Below, piece by piece: positions 52,601 through 63,944 of a DNA stretch of 64,000 nucleotides (the stretch's first letter is position 1; every line of letters starts with the position of its first letter). Source of the DNA: Mesaphorura yosii (lineage: Eukaryota; Arthropoda; Collembola; Poduromorpha; Tullbergiidae); assembly GCA_009869945.1 (NCBI GenBank), contig WIXG01000001.1:806001-870000 (forward strand), given 5' to 3'. The position numbers were made by a program, and so were the translations under genes. The notes below the pieces were generated by a model. It made no database searches and was not told the origin of the DNA. It was given only the letters and a program-made list of their open reading frames with translations.

Positions 52601-53589
52601 CTTCAAGCCACGAATGCAAGGGAATGATTTACATTTCGGGATGGGTTAACTGTGTTTCATTTGTTCTTTCAACTGCGGTCTGTTGACTGTACTCTTTAAA
52701 CTTCTGTGTCCTGTCACGAAATGATTCACATTTCATTTCTCCGCTCCTTTTCAATGACACAACAATAACAAAACATCCCTCTTCCCGTTTTTTGTACGAG
52801 CAGTCTCGTGATTCTGGCTTGCTGGCTCCAGGAACAGAATACAGATTCTCAGCACGATAAAATGAGGTTACGGTCTACGCACTCCGCTGCATCGTTGCAA
52901 AATAATGAATGTGAGAAACTCCAGCGCATCTCCTCTGACGGGGTCTGGTTTCTCTCATAACTGGAGACTTGACTGGGTTCTGGACGTATAAAAATAGAAG
53001 TCGAAGACCTCCAGCCGCTCCAGCTTTCCAGGACACTGTACATGTAGTAAAAATTTGTAAACACGTGCTTAGCATTTACATGTGCGCGCATTCTTTCATC
53101 ACTTCATTTACTTCAAATTGACAAGATACGTTCGAGACACAGCGTAGCGGCTTGGCAGCTCTTAATTGCTCTCACTCTTTACTCGACGCGCCCGAGAAGC
53201 AATTAAGCTTATGAATTTGAACTGATCCTTGTCAATGAAGCTGGGCATTATGCAATCGTTGATGCCGTGTTCGTGTCTCAACCGTTCAAATCTCAACTCT
53301 ACCAGAGTCGAGTGTTTATTTGTGGGCCAAGCAGGAAGGGAAAGTCAGTCAAATTCGAATTTGAATGTGAAATATGAATATCTGAAGCCGGGTGGAAGAA
53401 AACCAGTGTTATGTTTTGTTAGACGCCAAATATTTCCCGTGCCGCTGATGTAATCCGGAATTTAGTTGAATCAGAATCAAATTACAGGGTCGTCAACATA
53501 TCTTTCGGGTATAAGCTTAAGAGAGACTATCAAAGAGGCGATTCCTTTGATCAGACGCTCAAATTAGTTCAATCCCAAACCGTCTTAAA
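49604..53589. other. Gene desert between GAS2-like and CPOX
   Basis: About 4 kb with no recognised gene. Short frames look like chance. The only clear structure is the foldback element at 52336-52500. Upstream non-coding exons of either flanking gene could lie here. Confidence 0.45.
52336..52500. repeat. Foldback (hairpin) element, MITE-like
   Basis: Almost the whole 165-bp segment is self-complementary. The outer arms run from CCACCGATTCTATACG to ATGGCTCATTAG on the left and pair with the right side over about 50 bp with a handful of mismatches; CTTATACCGATGGCTCAT pairs perfectly. A near-perfect 28-bp palindrome sits at the centre (about 52402-52429). The element is flanked by TA on both sides (52334-52335 and 52501-52502), as expected for a mariner-type insertion, although the flanks extend the palindrome and make the true target duplication ambiguous. 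Transcribed, it would form a long hairpin RNA. Confidence 0.65.
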
Positions 53590-55270
53590 ATGTAAGTACT
53601 TTTTGTTTCCTCTAGTGATGGCGGCCCCGGTTTTTGTTTAATGTTAGCGTTGTGTATCTTCAGGTTTGGAAAGCACCTGATCTCTGTTATCAATCGCTTC
53701 AAGCGGAAAATCATCCGGAAATCCTTTTCGACATACAAGAGGGTGGTAACTGGTCAACACATACCGTTGTACGTGCAAATGCACGCGCGTAATTAAAATA
53801 CATAATGCCTATTTCGATTAACTGGTCAAACTCTGTAGGTTTATCTTGGCAAGTGGCTTGTTGGGTGTCAGTCACGAGGCTTATATGGAAGGAGCCGAGA
53901 ACGAGGACGATGAACGTAACAAGAAAAGTCGCATCACGGAAAAACTCAAAGGGTTCATGGCGGCGCCAATCACACCAGCCTCCAATTTGGCAGCATATCC
54001 AAATGATATGAAGACGAAAATGGAGCTTCTTATTTTGCAAATCCAAGTATAATAGCAACAAGTTCTAGGGGATTGAATTGAACAGATAGATGAGACACTT
54101 TCCTTAAGTCGAGCCGTTTCCCTATTTGTAAATAGGCCGAGTTCTGCAAGGCACTGGAAGCCGAGGAAGACGAGTTCCCAACAAAGTTTCAAGTAGATCG
54201 CTGGACAAGAGCCGAAGGAGGTGGTGGAATTACGTGCATAATACAAGACGGCCATGTTTTCGAGAAAGCGGGTGTCAATATTTCAGTCGTGCACGGAATG
54301 CTGCCAAAAGCTGCAATTGCTCAGATGAAATCAAGGTAAGCTCTCAGCCTTTCTTTCTAAGCTCATAACATTTTCAATCAAAATTACTTGTAATGGATTT
54401 CCAAATTTTGACCATTTTCAGAGGTAAAAGCAACCTCGACGACGAGGAGTCCCCATTCTATGCACTTGGCATAAGTTCTGTGGTGCACCCAAGAAATCCG
54501 TACGTGCCAACTGTGCACTTTAATTATCGCTATTTTGAAATACAAACCAAAAATTCCGGAACTCAATGGTGGTTTGGTGGCGGTACTGATTTGACTCCTT
54601 ACTATCTTAATGAGCAAGATGCCAAGCACTTTCACACAGTACTCAAGCAAGCCTGTGATAAGCACGACAAGAGCTACTATCAAAAGTTCAAGGAGTGGTG
54701 TGACAAATATTTTTATATTAACCACCGAGGGGAATCGAGAGGCATTGGAGGAATTTTTTTTGACGACTTGGACTATCCGAGCAAAGAGAAAGCATTTGAG
54801 TTCGTGAAAACCTGTGCCGAAAGTGTGATCCCTTCGTACCTGCCATTGGGTAAGGGATTTTCGATGTAATAATTGCGTATCCGCCCGTTCACTGCTCATT
54901 GCTCAATGGCTTCTTTTGTTGGAACAGTTAAGAAGCACAAGAATGACGGTTATGGGTACAAGGAACGTCAATGGCAGCTGCTCCGGCGTGGACGCTATGT
55001 GGAGTTCAATTTAGTGTACGACCGTGGCACAAAATTTGGTCTGTACACACCAGGCGCTAGATACGAGAGCATTTTGATGTCGCTACCACTTAACGCGGTA
55101 AGATCGCACAAAACAAATTCTAGCCACGAGCTCAAAGAGTTGGCAAGTTGCGATAATTGCATTTCACTGGTTGGATGTCGCAGAAATGGGAATACATGCA
55201 TATACCGAAGACAGGCACCCCAGAATACAAGCTCACCGAAATTTTGAAGAACCCCAAAGTCTGGATTTGA
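53590..55270 (+). CDS. CPOX: Coproporphyrinogen-III oxidase
   Basis: Oxygen-dependent enzyme of the mitochondrial intermembrane space that decarboxylates coproporphyrinogen III to protoporphyrinogen IX in haem synthesis. Exons: 53590-53591, 53664-53765, 53839-54046, 54136-54335, 54422-54849, 54928-55097 and 55184-55270, giving 398 residues. A basic, hydrophobic N-terminus ([17 protein letters not shown]) fits a mitochondrial presequence. The catalytic domain is nearly complete by family comparison: [88 protein letters not shown] and [16 protein letters not shown]. The 5' end is uncertain: the start codon may be split by an intron, or translation may begin at an in-frame ATG at 53641. The donor after 53765 (GTTGTA) is weak. 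An AATAAA lies at 55567-55572. Confidence 0.95.
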
Positions 55271-55990
55271 GACGCAATTGCAATCTTCGCAATCGTCAAC
55301 ACAATGTTATGGCCTTGATTTCCGTGATATAACCTGAGTCGTCCTAATGATGGTTGTTAAATTGCAATGTCTTAATGTAGCTTACTACTATCAGAGTTAA
55401 ATTAATTGTTTTGTTTTACTGTGTTTTGTTTTAAAGCGATTCTAGTCATTTTAACCTTAATTTTTGTTTGCAATATCGTTAAATCGAGGTTGTTTTCATA
55501 ATAATTTTAGTTATTAATCATTGCGTTTGTAGCAGTTGAAAGAAGTTGTGTTATTTCCATACACGTAATAAATCGAATCATGATGTAATTGGATTCTGTG
55601 CTGGTTACCGGAATCGACAATCGACAGTATTCTCCGTGTACCTAACTCGCCGTTGAGAATCCTTGTATGCGATAGATGAAAGGAACACAAAGAAAGGCAA
55701 CGGTCTTCCGTTTGGACAAAGCCACGAGTTCGACTCCAAGGAGGAAGTCAAACTCAGAGCCCGGTACTAAACGTCGTTGTGTCGTCACGTATTTTTTCGT
55801 GTGTTTAACTCGGTCCTTTTATTCACGAAACGCGATTCTTGTAACTTGTCGGACTCTGATTGAAGTGGAGAACATATACTTTTTCTAAATTACTCGTATT
55901 TTAAGTGAACTATAGAACCTGCTAAAGATCTCGGTGTTAGTGCTACTGGACTCGAGAGTGTAGCTGAGGGAAGTGAAACTGGAACAAACA
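55271..55990. other. Spacer, CPOX 3' UTR and upstream region of the Rap1-like gene
   Basis: It contains the CPOX poly(A) signal (55567-55572) and an ATG-initiated frame from 55676 that could be an upstream ORF of the next gene (see findings). Confidence 0.5.
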
Positions 55991-57917
55991 ATGGAGCCAG
56001 CAGCGAAAGTTGTGGATCCTGATGACAACTACTGGAAGCTAATTGGTGACAATGGCGAAGCTGTTCAATTTGACCCTGCCCTTTTCTGCAGGGAGAAGTT
56101 GCAAAGTTGTAATTTTTTTCTATACCCTGCAACTGCTCAAAAGAGCAGGAGAGCGGACTCGTTGGTTACAGTTATTCAGGTTTGACATTTGACTAATTTG
56201 ATATCGAAAAGTATATATTTCTGTACAAAGGAACAGATGAAGAGATCCTGCCTTTTTTGCTTTGTAGGGTAATGGTGGTGCAGTTTTAGACGAACCAGAC
56301 GACCACAGCATCACATTGTTGGATTTGCGTTATATGAACAGGCATGGTCTTGTCATTACTAATGATGATGTTTGGCCACATGATCTATTCAATTCAAAAT
56401 TTATTTATGACTCCGTTATGAGTGGAAGTATTGCCGATCTGGAACAATATCGGTAAGTTATTTATCCTAACCTTAGTAAGCACGCTTTAACTCGTGTATC
56501 TAAAAACTTTCTTGCACTTCGTTCTTTACAATTTGTAGATACACTCCGTCAAAATACAAAAAGTATGACGCAAATGATATACTCATGAAGAAGCGAGGAT
56601 GGGAAGACCTTTTGCCTGTTGGATCACCCGATGAAATGGCGGAAGTCACCAAAGTGGGCGAAAATTCTTCTCACGCTGATGAGAGCAAAAGGCAAAATTC
56701 ACACAATCAAAACATTGCTGACAATGACCCGGGCAATCTGGAATTAGATGGAAACAGAGATGATGACAGCTCAGTGAATGGCGATAGTAACGAATCCGTA
56801 GTTACAGATACCCCCGCCGTACTGGTTGGAAAAGTCAAGAAAGTTGCTGTAGATGAAAACGGTTTGCCTCTACTTCCCAAGGTCCCACAGAATAATAACA
56901 GAGACGGAGTCGGAGTTGCAGTCACCAGACGTCGTCCTTATTGTGCAACCACACCGACCAGAGCTCCAATTACTGTCAGTCAAAAGACAGGACTGAATAC
57001 CAATGCTAAGGAGAACGAATCAGAAGGATCTCGAGCAACTCCGAGAAGCGCTCGCAAACGGGGTCACGCTCCCGAGGAGCGTGCCGACGTGGCATGCTCT
57101 TCCAAACAAGCTCAGGTGCAAGATCGAAACACTCCTCAGACTCCTCCAGTTAAATCAAAGTCTACAAAAGTAGTAAAAGTTGCTGGTCGTGCTCGCATCA
57201 TTTCTAGCCCTGGGAGCTCAACCTGCAGTGGCGGAGGGGAAGACAGGAATCTACCTCAAGCACTAGCGTGTAGGGAAGTGTCAGTGAATGGCGGCCGAAA
57301 AGAAATACTTGCGAGCCCAGTAAGTCCGATTGAAGAGATTGTGTCAGAAGATGATGATGTCAACGAAGAAGATTTCAAGGAGGCCAATAATTGTCGGCCA
57401 GTTCGGAGTGGTAGGGCTGGACGTCCACTTAAACTGAAATGCTTAACAAAGAGGTATGACCTGTAATGCGGGCATAAACCTTTATTGTGAATTCAACATT
57501 ATTTTAATTTTAATTTTAGCAAATATCTTCCAATTGGGACGCCATATACCTTGGAAGAGGACATCAAGATTCTAAAAACGGTAATGAAGAACAAGTGGCA
57601 CGCTAATCACGGTGCGGTGCGGATTTGGGAATGGATGGAACAAAACACGGTTGGTTTAGTTGTTCATGAATGGAAATACCTTTGGTGAAGAAGAGAAGTT
57701 TTTAACAGTAGAAATTATTTTTGGTTTTCAGGAGCTGAGTTTTGGAAGAACCCACCAGAGTCTCAAAAATCGATTTAGGATGCATATCCTCCCAAACCTA
57801 CGCCAATTCAAACTAAGCAATAAACAACTTTGTGCCTTTGCAGAAGCGGATGAACGGATTAAGAAGGGGAACAGACCAAAAGCTTATATTCCACCACTAC
57901 CAAAACGAAAACAGTAA
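55991..57917 (+). CDS. Rap1/TERF2IP-like telomere protein (BRCT + Myb)
   Basis: Likely homolog of the shelterin subunit Rap1, which protects telomeres and modulates transcription. Five exons: 55991-56179, 56268-56452, 56539-57453, 57520-57649 and 57732-57917, giving 534 residues. Residues about 20-125 resemble a Rap1 BRCT (FFLYPATAQKSRRADSLVTV, GNGGAVL, FNSKFIYDSVMSGSIADLEQYRY). A disordered linker of about 300 residues is rich in Ser, Thr, Pro and acidic residues, with basic patches such as RSARKRGHAPEER. Residues about 435-510 form a Rap1-type Myb (GTPYTLEEDIKILKTVMKN, RIWEWMEQN, RTHQSLKNRFRMHILPNL). The chain ends soon after in PPLPKRKQ, so the C-terminal RCT domain that binds TRF2 in vertebrates is not visible. 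An AATAAA lies at 58058-58063. It could be another BRCT-Myb protein; I favour Rap1 because both domains match. Confidence 0.68.
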
Positions 57918-58986
57918 GACTGATATCACTGATGTGACAATTCCTTCGCCTTGTATTATTCGCCGTTGAATTTATGCGACAGTGGAAGAAAGCAATGATC
58001 ACTTAATATTTTGTTATTACAATTCTTTTGTACTTACTACTTTACTCTTTCCGTCTGAATAAACTACGGTCAGATGTCAATCGACAGTGGCTACGTTGAA
58101 GAGTTAAGGTTCGTGAAATCATATCGTTTGGAGTCGTGCTTTTCGCGTTTAGATTGCATCAATCAAGCTTTGACTATTGCCTTGATTTAACATTCGGCTT
58201 TGTTTCTGATGCAAGAGATTTTGAGCAGTGTGCACAGAGGACGGAGTTAGTGCAGGTTGGAAGTTACAAGAACGACTACAGAATTGCGGATTACATTGAG
58301 AGCATGAGACATTCAACAAAATATTGAAAAGACTCGCGAATCGCTCGAATTCGTCAGTGCTATATTGGCACTGCTGCTAACGAATAAGGAAAAGAAAAAG
58401 GGGAAGTGGTTCGTCTCAGCCAGAGCCAGCGTAGCAATAGCACACCAGGCAGGCCAGGCTGATTGCAGTTGCTGGCTGCTGTCTGCTGTTTGTTCGTTCC
58501 ATTTTCGATTACGAATTACCACATCGCATCGCATACACACAAAACTCAAGTCAAGCAGGATCACGGACGACACGGAGTATTGCATTGCATACCACAAGAA
58601 AGGCCTTTTGTACAACTACGCTACATTACATTCATTGAGTCCCATCCATGTTATCGAAATGACACCACCTTAAAGTAATCTGAAGAACTCAACGAGTTTA
58701 TAATTAAGTTTAGGCAACACAATTTCTGTGGAAGTTAATTAATTTCGTTCAATAAACAGTTAACAACCAACTTACGCGTACACTGATTTGTAATTCCGAG
58801 TTAATTTTTGATTCATCCACTTCACATCAAGTTGCACATTGCATACATATTCTTAGCATTAGCGACTGTACTGTAGAAAGTTATCTTGGCCAGTACCAAC
58901 TAGCAGTAATAGTGAAGTAAACGGACACGTCTCCCTAAACCCTAATTAGGAATTCCAATCATTTCGAAGTTAAGAACGAGAGCACA
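57918..58986. other. Spacer, Rap1-like 3' UTR and HAPSTR1 upstream region
   Basis: It holds the AATAAA at 58058-58063 and then about 900 nt without a recognisable gene. Confidence 0.5.
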
Positions 58987-59920
58987 ATGAATGACTCCCC
59001 GCCAAGATCACCTCCGTCATCAAGGTCGCCCCCACCAGATGTTTGGCTGAGTTCATGGGAGACGAGTATCGTCAATGAACTTGAGTCTAGACACCTCCCC
59101 GACTTGGAGACAGAGAGTGTCAACGTGCAGCAAAAATTGTGGACGGACTTCCAAAACACTGCCACTTCCATTGCTCAGGTACTAAATAAGTCAGCTATTT
59201 ACTTAAAGGAGAGATTCTTCGTTCATGTTATATCAATTTCGATTTCACGTTTTACAGTTGTACGTGGAAAGAGGAGGACAAGACACCTTTCGTATCGCTG
59301 CTTTTCAGGCTACCAACTTGTACAAAGGTAATTGTTTGCTTTTAAGTTGAGAATGATGTGAAAACTTAGCGTTTTAATCTTATCATTCATAACAAAATGT
59401 CTGTATGTACAGAGGGAATAGAGAGTGGTCGACGACTCGCAGAAATTGCCTTCAGATTAGCAGAGATTAGAAGAACCAAAGAATTACTCACCTGGGCGAA
59501 AAAACGACGAAGATTTATCAGGTAAAGACACATTCGTTAATGCACATTGTTTAGTGTAGTTCATTGTAGAATAATAGAATCTATGTTATAACTTGCTTTT
59601 TATTAGGAGAGACGAACTTATCGGAGCCTTGGCAGGCGTGCGCAAGCCCAAACCACCGAACCCTTCGAACCAGACCAAACCTGACCATGAAGATTCGCTG
59701 GCCACTTTCAGGTAGAATACCATTGACCCATTCCGATGACAAGTTATCGTGATCAAGAAGTACAAAATTTCTTTTTCATTTCAGAGCTGCCGTTTCTTCG
59801 CACAGACACGATCTTGCAACGATCATAAACAGTGAGTTCCAAAGAAAGAGGTCATCATCACCGTCATCTACTGACGTGAGCATGGACTCCCCTCCTCAGA
59901 AGAAGTCGCGCTTCACATGA
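58987..59920 (+). CDS. HAPSTR1: HAPSTR1 ortholog (C16orf72 / UPF0472 family)
   Basis: HUWE1-associated protein that modifies stress responses; in mammals it binds the ubiquitin ligase HUWE1 and helps it act in the nucleus. Five exons: 58987-59178, 59258-59327, 59413-59521, 59607-59711 and 59785-59920, giving 203 residues, shorter than the human 275. The conserved core is nearly continuous: WLSSWETSIVNELE, QQKLWTDFQNTATSIAQLY, RIAAFQATNLYKEGIESGRR, ELLTWAKKRRRFIRRDELIGALAG. A Pro/Ser-rich N-terminus precedes it. The C-terminus keeps the family's FRAAVSSH helix and ends DSPPQKKSRFT, a likely nuclear-localisation-like tail. The lost length is in the linker. An AATAAA lies at 60648-60653. Confidence 0.9.
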
Positions 59921-60907
59921 AAGTCGGAGTGATACATAACAAAGCGCTTAACTAACCGACCATCCTAGTGCGTATTCTTAATGAGTATGTGCTGCTTCAA
60001 TTATTTATGTGTATTGATATAAGTTAGTCACTGCAAATCCAAACCAACCTTTATTGTTTTTGCCTTATTGTATGCTAGTAGCGTCATTGTCCTTATTGCA
60101 TTAGAATATACAGAACACAAAAATAATTTCTGTTAGAAGTTCCAAAAGTGATGAGCCATATGTTGGAACTTTAAGAATGCTTCCTTCACTTTTCAGCATT
60201 GTTTGTTGGTTTAGTGTGAATAATATTATATAATGTATCGATTAGTATTTAAAAATTAACCGAGCTAGTTATTCCGCATGTAAAGTGTTTAAAGCGCTCC
60301 TCCGAACAAGACCGCTTTGCCATCGTGAGACACCGCCTTCGACTTCGAGATGAGTCTCTTCTCTCTTTCTTCCTCTAAACTATTTTGCCGTGTATATTAC
60401 TACCATTACGTGAAATATAATAACGTCTCGTATCGTGAACGCCTAAATTATGTAACACACTACATAGATGATAGGATAGATCCGGCAACGGTTATTGATA
60501 ACATTGATTCACTGATGTAATATTACTAATTGTAAGTTTTAGTATGTTCCGCGTCTCAATCGCAGCAGTGCCGGCATCGACATCAATGACGTCACCATAC
60601 ATTTTATCCAATCATGTAAACATTGAGAAGTCGCACTCGGTCATTGCAATAAAGTTTAAGTTCTGACAAATCACATCGCGGCCGGCCGACAGCAGAGACA
60701 TCTTAGCAACTGGGTTTGTTAGTTTAATGCATTCTCTCATTTTTGAAGATAATCATGCGAGCGACATCACCTAAACTTAATACTTATTATACACTCAAAG
60801 GCTGCAGTACTCAACTGAAAGACAAAATTAGAATACTGAGTAAGTAACTAAAACTGAGATTCCTGCAAAAGTAATAGAGTAGTGATGAGAATCGTAAATC
60901 TAGGGCG
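59921..60907. other. Convergent 3' spacer, HAPSTR1 / ANKLE1
   Basis: It contains a long HAPSTR1 3' UTR with AATAAA at 60648-60653, and the 3' region of ANKLE1. No gene was recognised. Confidence 0.5.
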
Positions 60908-62888
60908 CTACACGTCATGAGGAAAAAACGTCTTGGCCTCATTGGCCACGACGACAAAGGTGCAAAAACATTTGTACAACAAAAATGACCCCAGTTGGTT
61001 CTTCACTTTCTGGGTCCACTGAGCTACTGGCGTGCCGGCGTAACTTCCTTTCTTCATGTTGGTCAGCTCTTGTTGAGGCTGCCTGATCCCGATCGCGTCT
61101 AACATTGCCGCTTCGTTCACATTTGCCTCACGCTCCAACGAATGATGAAATGCCGAGTGGACAATAATCCCTTGACCACTCTTCCAAATCTGAAGGATAC
61201 GGTCCGTCTTTTCGCTTTCGGAGAGTTTCTTCCTGTTCATGAGCTTGGCTTTGGCATCGACAAGATCTGCAAGTATAGCAAATATGAGTTTATGTGCTAA
61301 TATTTATCAAGCCAATATGTAACTGATATCACTGCCCGAACTTACGCTGTAGTGGACGATTTCCACATCCTTTTCCGATGTAAAATATTGCCCTTAGAAA
61401 TTGTTGGAATTTCTCCCCATTGCTGATAATGTCCGACTTCAAATAGTTTCCGGAAAAATTCGACCTTCTAATAATCTTTGGATCTAGAAGTAAGTAATTG
61501 TAGTATGATTTGCCCGCTCTCTGTGTTGGCGTGTTATTCAGGAATTGTAGAAACTGAATTCGGTGATTGCCCCAAGTGTGCAGCAATTCAAAATTTGATA
61601 AGGCTGAACTGAGCTCCGGACTGAAACCGACCATTTCTTTTATTGGGCTTAATTTTTCTCGTTGCAACCCGGCATTTTCTTTATCGTCGAAGAAGTTCTT
61701 AAAAACAGGTGCGGTGGTTGGTGTCAAAGGAAACTTCAGCTCTCTAGCAATCTCTTTAATTGATGGTGACGGCGAAGGCGCCCTCGTTGGGGTCTTAGAA
61801 GGAGTGATTCGAGTGCCTGTATGCTTCGGAATGGATGCCGTTTGTTTGTTTTTCTTAGTGGATTTGTCAATAGCCCTTTTAACCGTTTCTGGAATCGTGA
61901 CATCAGAAATGCCCGAAGCTGTGTCTTCGAGAGCACAAGTGTCAGCTTCCGGAGATGACGTGGTCGTAGAGGCAGAGTAAGAACTAACTGTAGTCGTTGT
62001 TAATGTTGAGCCGGCCGAACTTGACGTTTCATCTTCTGTCATCAAGTACTGAGGAAAGTCTGCCAAAAGAACGAACAGCAAGTTAAACGACAGCCATACA
62101 TCATGCATTTTCTTCACCAGTCAAATACCTGAGGTTTGGATTGGGTGCTGTGCAATTCGGGATGATCTCCGGCGTTGAATTGGTTCGACATCGTCATCGA
62201 AGAATAACCGCGTGCGAATGCGCTCTATGAAAGCACATGACGGCAATGGTGGCGAGGAACCACCTGGACACGTTACATAGCTCTCATCTGTTGTCGCTGT
62301 AGTATTTGTTTGGAAATCAGATAAGATTCCATTCTGAGGACTCTTATTTCGAACTGTAAAGTCAGGCAGATCCTCGTCCATTGTGATCTTTTTCGGACTT
62401 GGAGTGCCGAAATTTCTAAACGGGACTGGCGAGAGTACAAGTGCTTCCTTCTCAGGCACTGCTCCTGCAAGTTGAAGATGAGGCAACAGGTGGTTGAGTT
62501 CACGATTCTTGTGAATTATATCATAGCACGAATTTTTGTCGGCATCCAGAATTAAGGGATTTCCTCCAGCGCGAATTAGTAGTTTCACGATGTCTTCGTA
62601 ATCATAGAGAATGCTTAAATGAAGAGGTGAAACACGGTCCACACAATTCAAGCTGTTTGGATTAGATCCGTATTTTAGCAACAGCTTACAAATGGCAACA
62701 GAACTCAGACCAACTGCCAAATGCAGGGCAGTCATTTCACAATGTGGCGTTAATCTTTCATTTAAGATGTATAGGTTGGAGGATGATCTTAGCAGACTCT
62801 TCACGGCATCGGTGTCTTCATTGTCAAGTGCTTCGTACAATTCTTTCTTGAACTGTGATCTTCCCCACAACACATTGCCGAGTTCCAT
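60908..62888 (-). CDS. ANKLE1: ANKLE1 / LEM-3 GIY-YIG endonuclease
   Basis: Ankyrin- and LEM-domain GIY-YIG nuclease; relatives cut branched DNA and resolve chromatin bridges during division. Three exons: 62888-62129, 62059-61346 and 61266-60908, giving 610 residues. The N-terminus has three or four ankyrin repeats (MTALHLAVGLSSVAICKLLLKYGSNPN, SPLHLSILYDYEDIVKLLIRAGGNP). A disordered Ser/Thr/Pro linker follows, then a weak LEM-like stretch (IKEIARELKFPLTPTTAPVF). The nuclease domain begins at SYYNYLLLDPKI and has AIFYIGKGCGNRPLQHL, ILQIWKSGQGI, a conserved Glu in VNEAAMLDAIG, and LTNMKKGSYAG, so the expected catalytic Tyr, Arg, Glu and Asn positions appear kept. The start is the first ATG. 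The gene converges on HAPSTR1. Confidence 0.92.
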
Positions 62889-63944
62889 TTTTCGACACAG
62901 AATGCTTTACGTCAGTAGGTATAGAGTTTGGTCGACATCCGAGATTTCAACTTTATCGAACACGGTGGAGCGATTGTGGCAAGGGCAAGACTTTATGAAT
63001 TGATGACTGAGAAGGCTGCAGGCACCAGTCTGCCGATGCATCCGCATCTGTATGAGAGATAACACTGTGAAAACATCAGTGGCTGATCAGTAATCTCATT
63101 CTGCATGATAGAATAAATGAATGAATGCGATTTATCCGTTACCTTATTCCGGGAGAGAATAAACTACCGTGGATGACTGTGGCTGTTTCAATCCAGTTCA
63201 ACTGCTACTGATCCTTTTCACGGAATAGCAATAACTGAAAATGCCATCACCTTACTCTGATGTTGTAGTCGTGAGACTTCGCAAAATCACTGCAACTATT
63301 AAAATATTGGTTGGTTCCGGTTCAGGAGGAGAAAATTTTGCCACTTTCTCCACACAAATCAGCACAAAATATTTCCAGTAACAGGTGCCAAGAACTTGAC
63401 ACACTTTATGACGCCAACGGATGAATTCTGTTTTGCTCCACAAACCGTTCAAACCGACTCTCACTTTCCTTTGTAAACATCTCTTTGTTCGTCCGGGAAT
63501 GGACATTGGTCGACCAGAAATTCGCGAAATTATGCACGATGTACCGTTTTATTTTAGTTTATGAGTATCATTATGAATTAACATTGGCGAGGCGAAGCTG
63601 TACACACCTCAATCATGTAACAGTTAAACATCACCGAACATAATTATGAGATGAAATCAAGGTTGTAAGCTTGATGGCCCCGTGTGTGCGAGCCTTGCTT
63701 CTCATTGAGTCAGATGTTGAGCATCAAAACTGAGCGAATAACCTTCTACCAGAGAGTGTACAAACGTCTGTAATACAAAATTAAAAATCTGCACATGAAA
63801 ATATAAATACACACAAGAAGGTTATTAACATTTGTCCAGCGTAGCTCAACAATTTCGCATCAAAATCGTTACTCAACGTGTGCATTACATTTAACTTCAG
63901 TGCCTTTTTGAAAGCATACTGATTCAGATAAAACCAGTCACAAA
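62889..63944. other. Spacer upstream of ANKLE1
   Basis: A minus-strand ATG frame of 84 codons at 63252-63506 has no recognisable motif; it could be a 5' leader ORF or chance. Nothing else was seen. Confidence 0.4.

Noticed and set aside
56268-56452. Suspected one-base frameshift in the BRCT exon of the Rap1-like gene
   Set aside because: Re-reading the bases around 56400 showed the frame is continuous; the full five-exon model sums to 535 codons including stop.
63252-63506. 84-codon minus-strand ATG frame upstream of ANKLE1
   Set aside because: No motif or splice support to call it a gene; mentioned only in the spacer entry.
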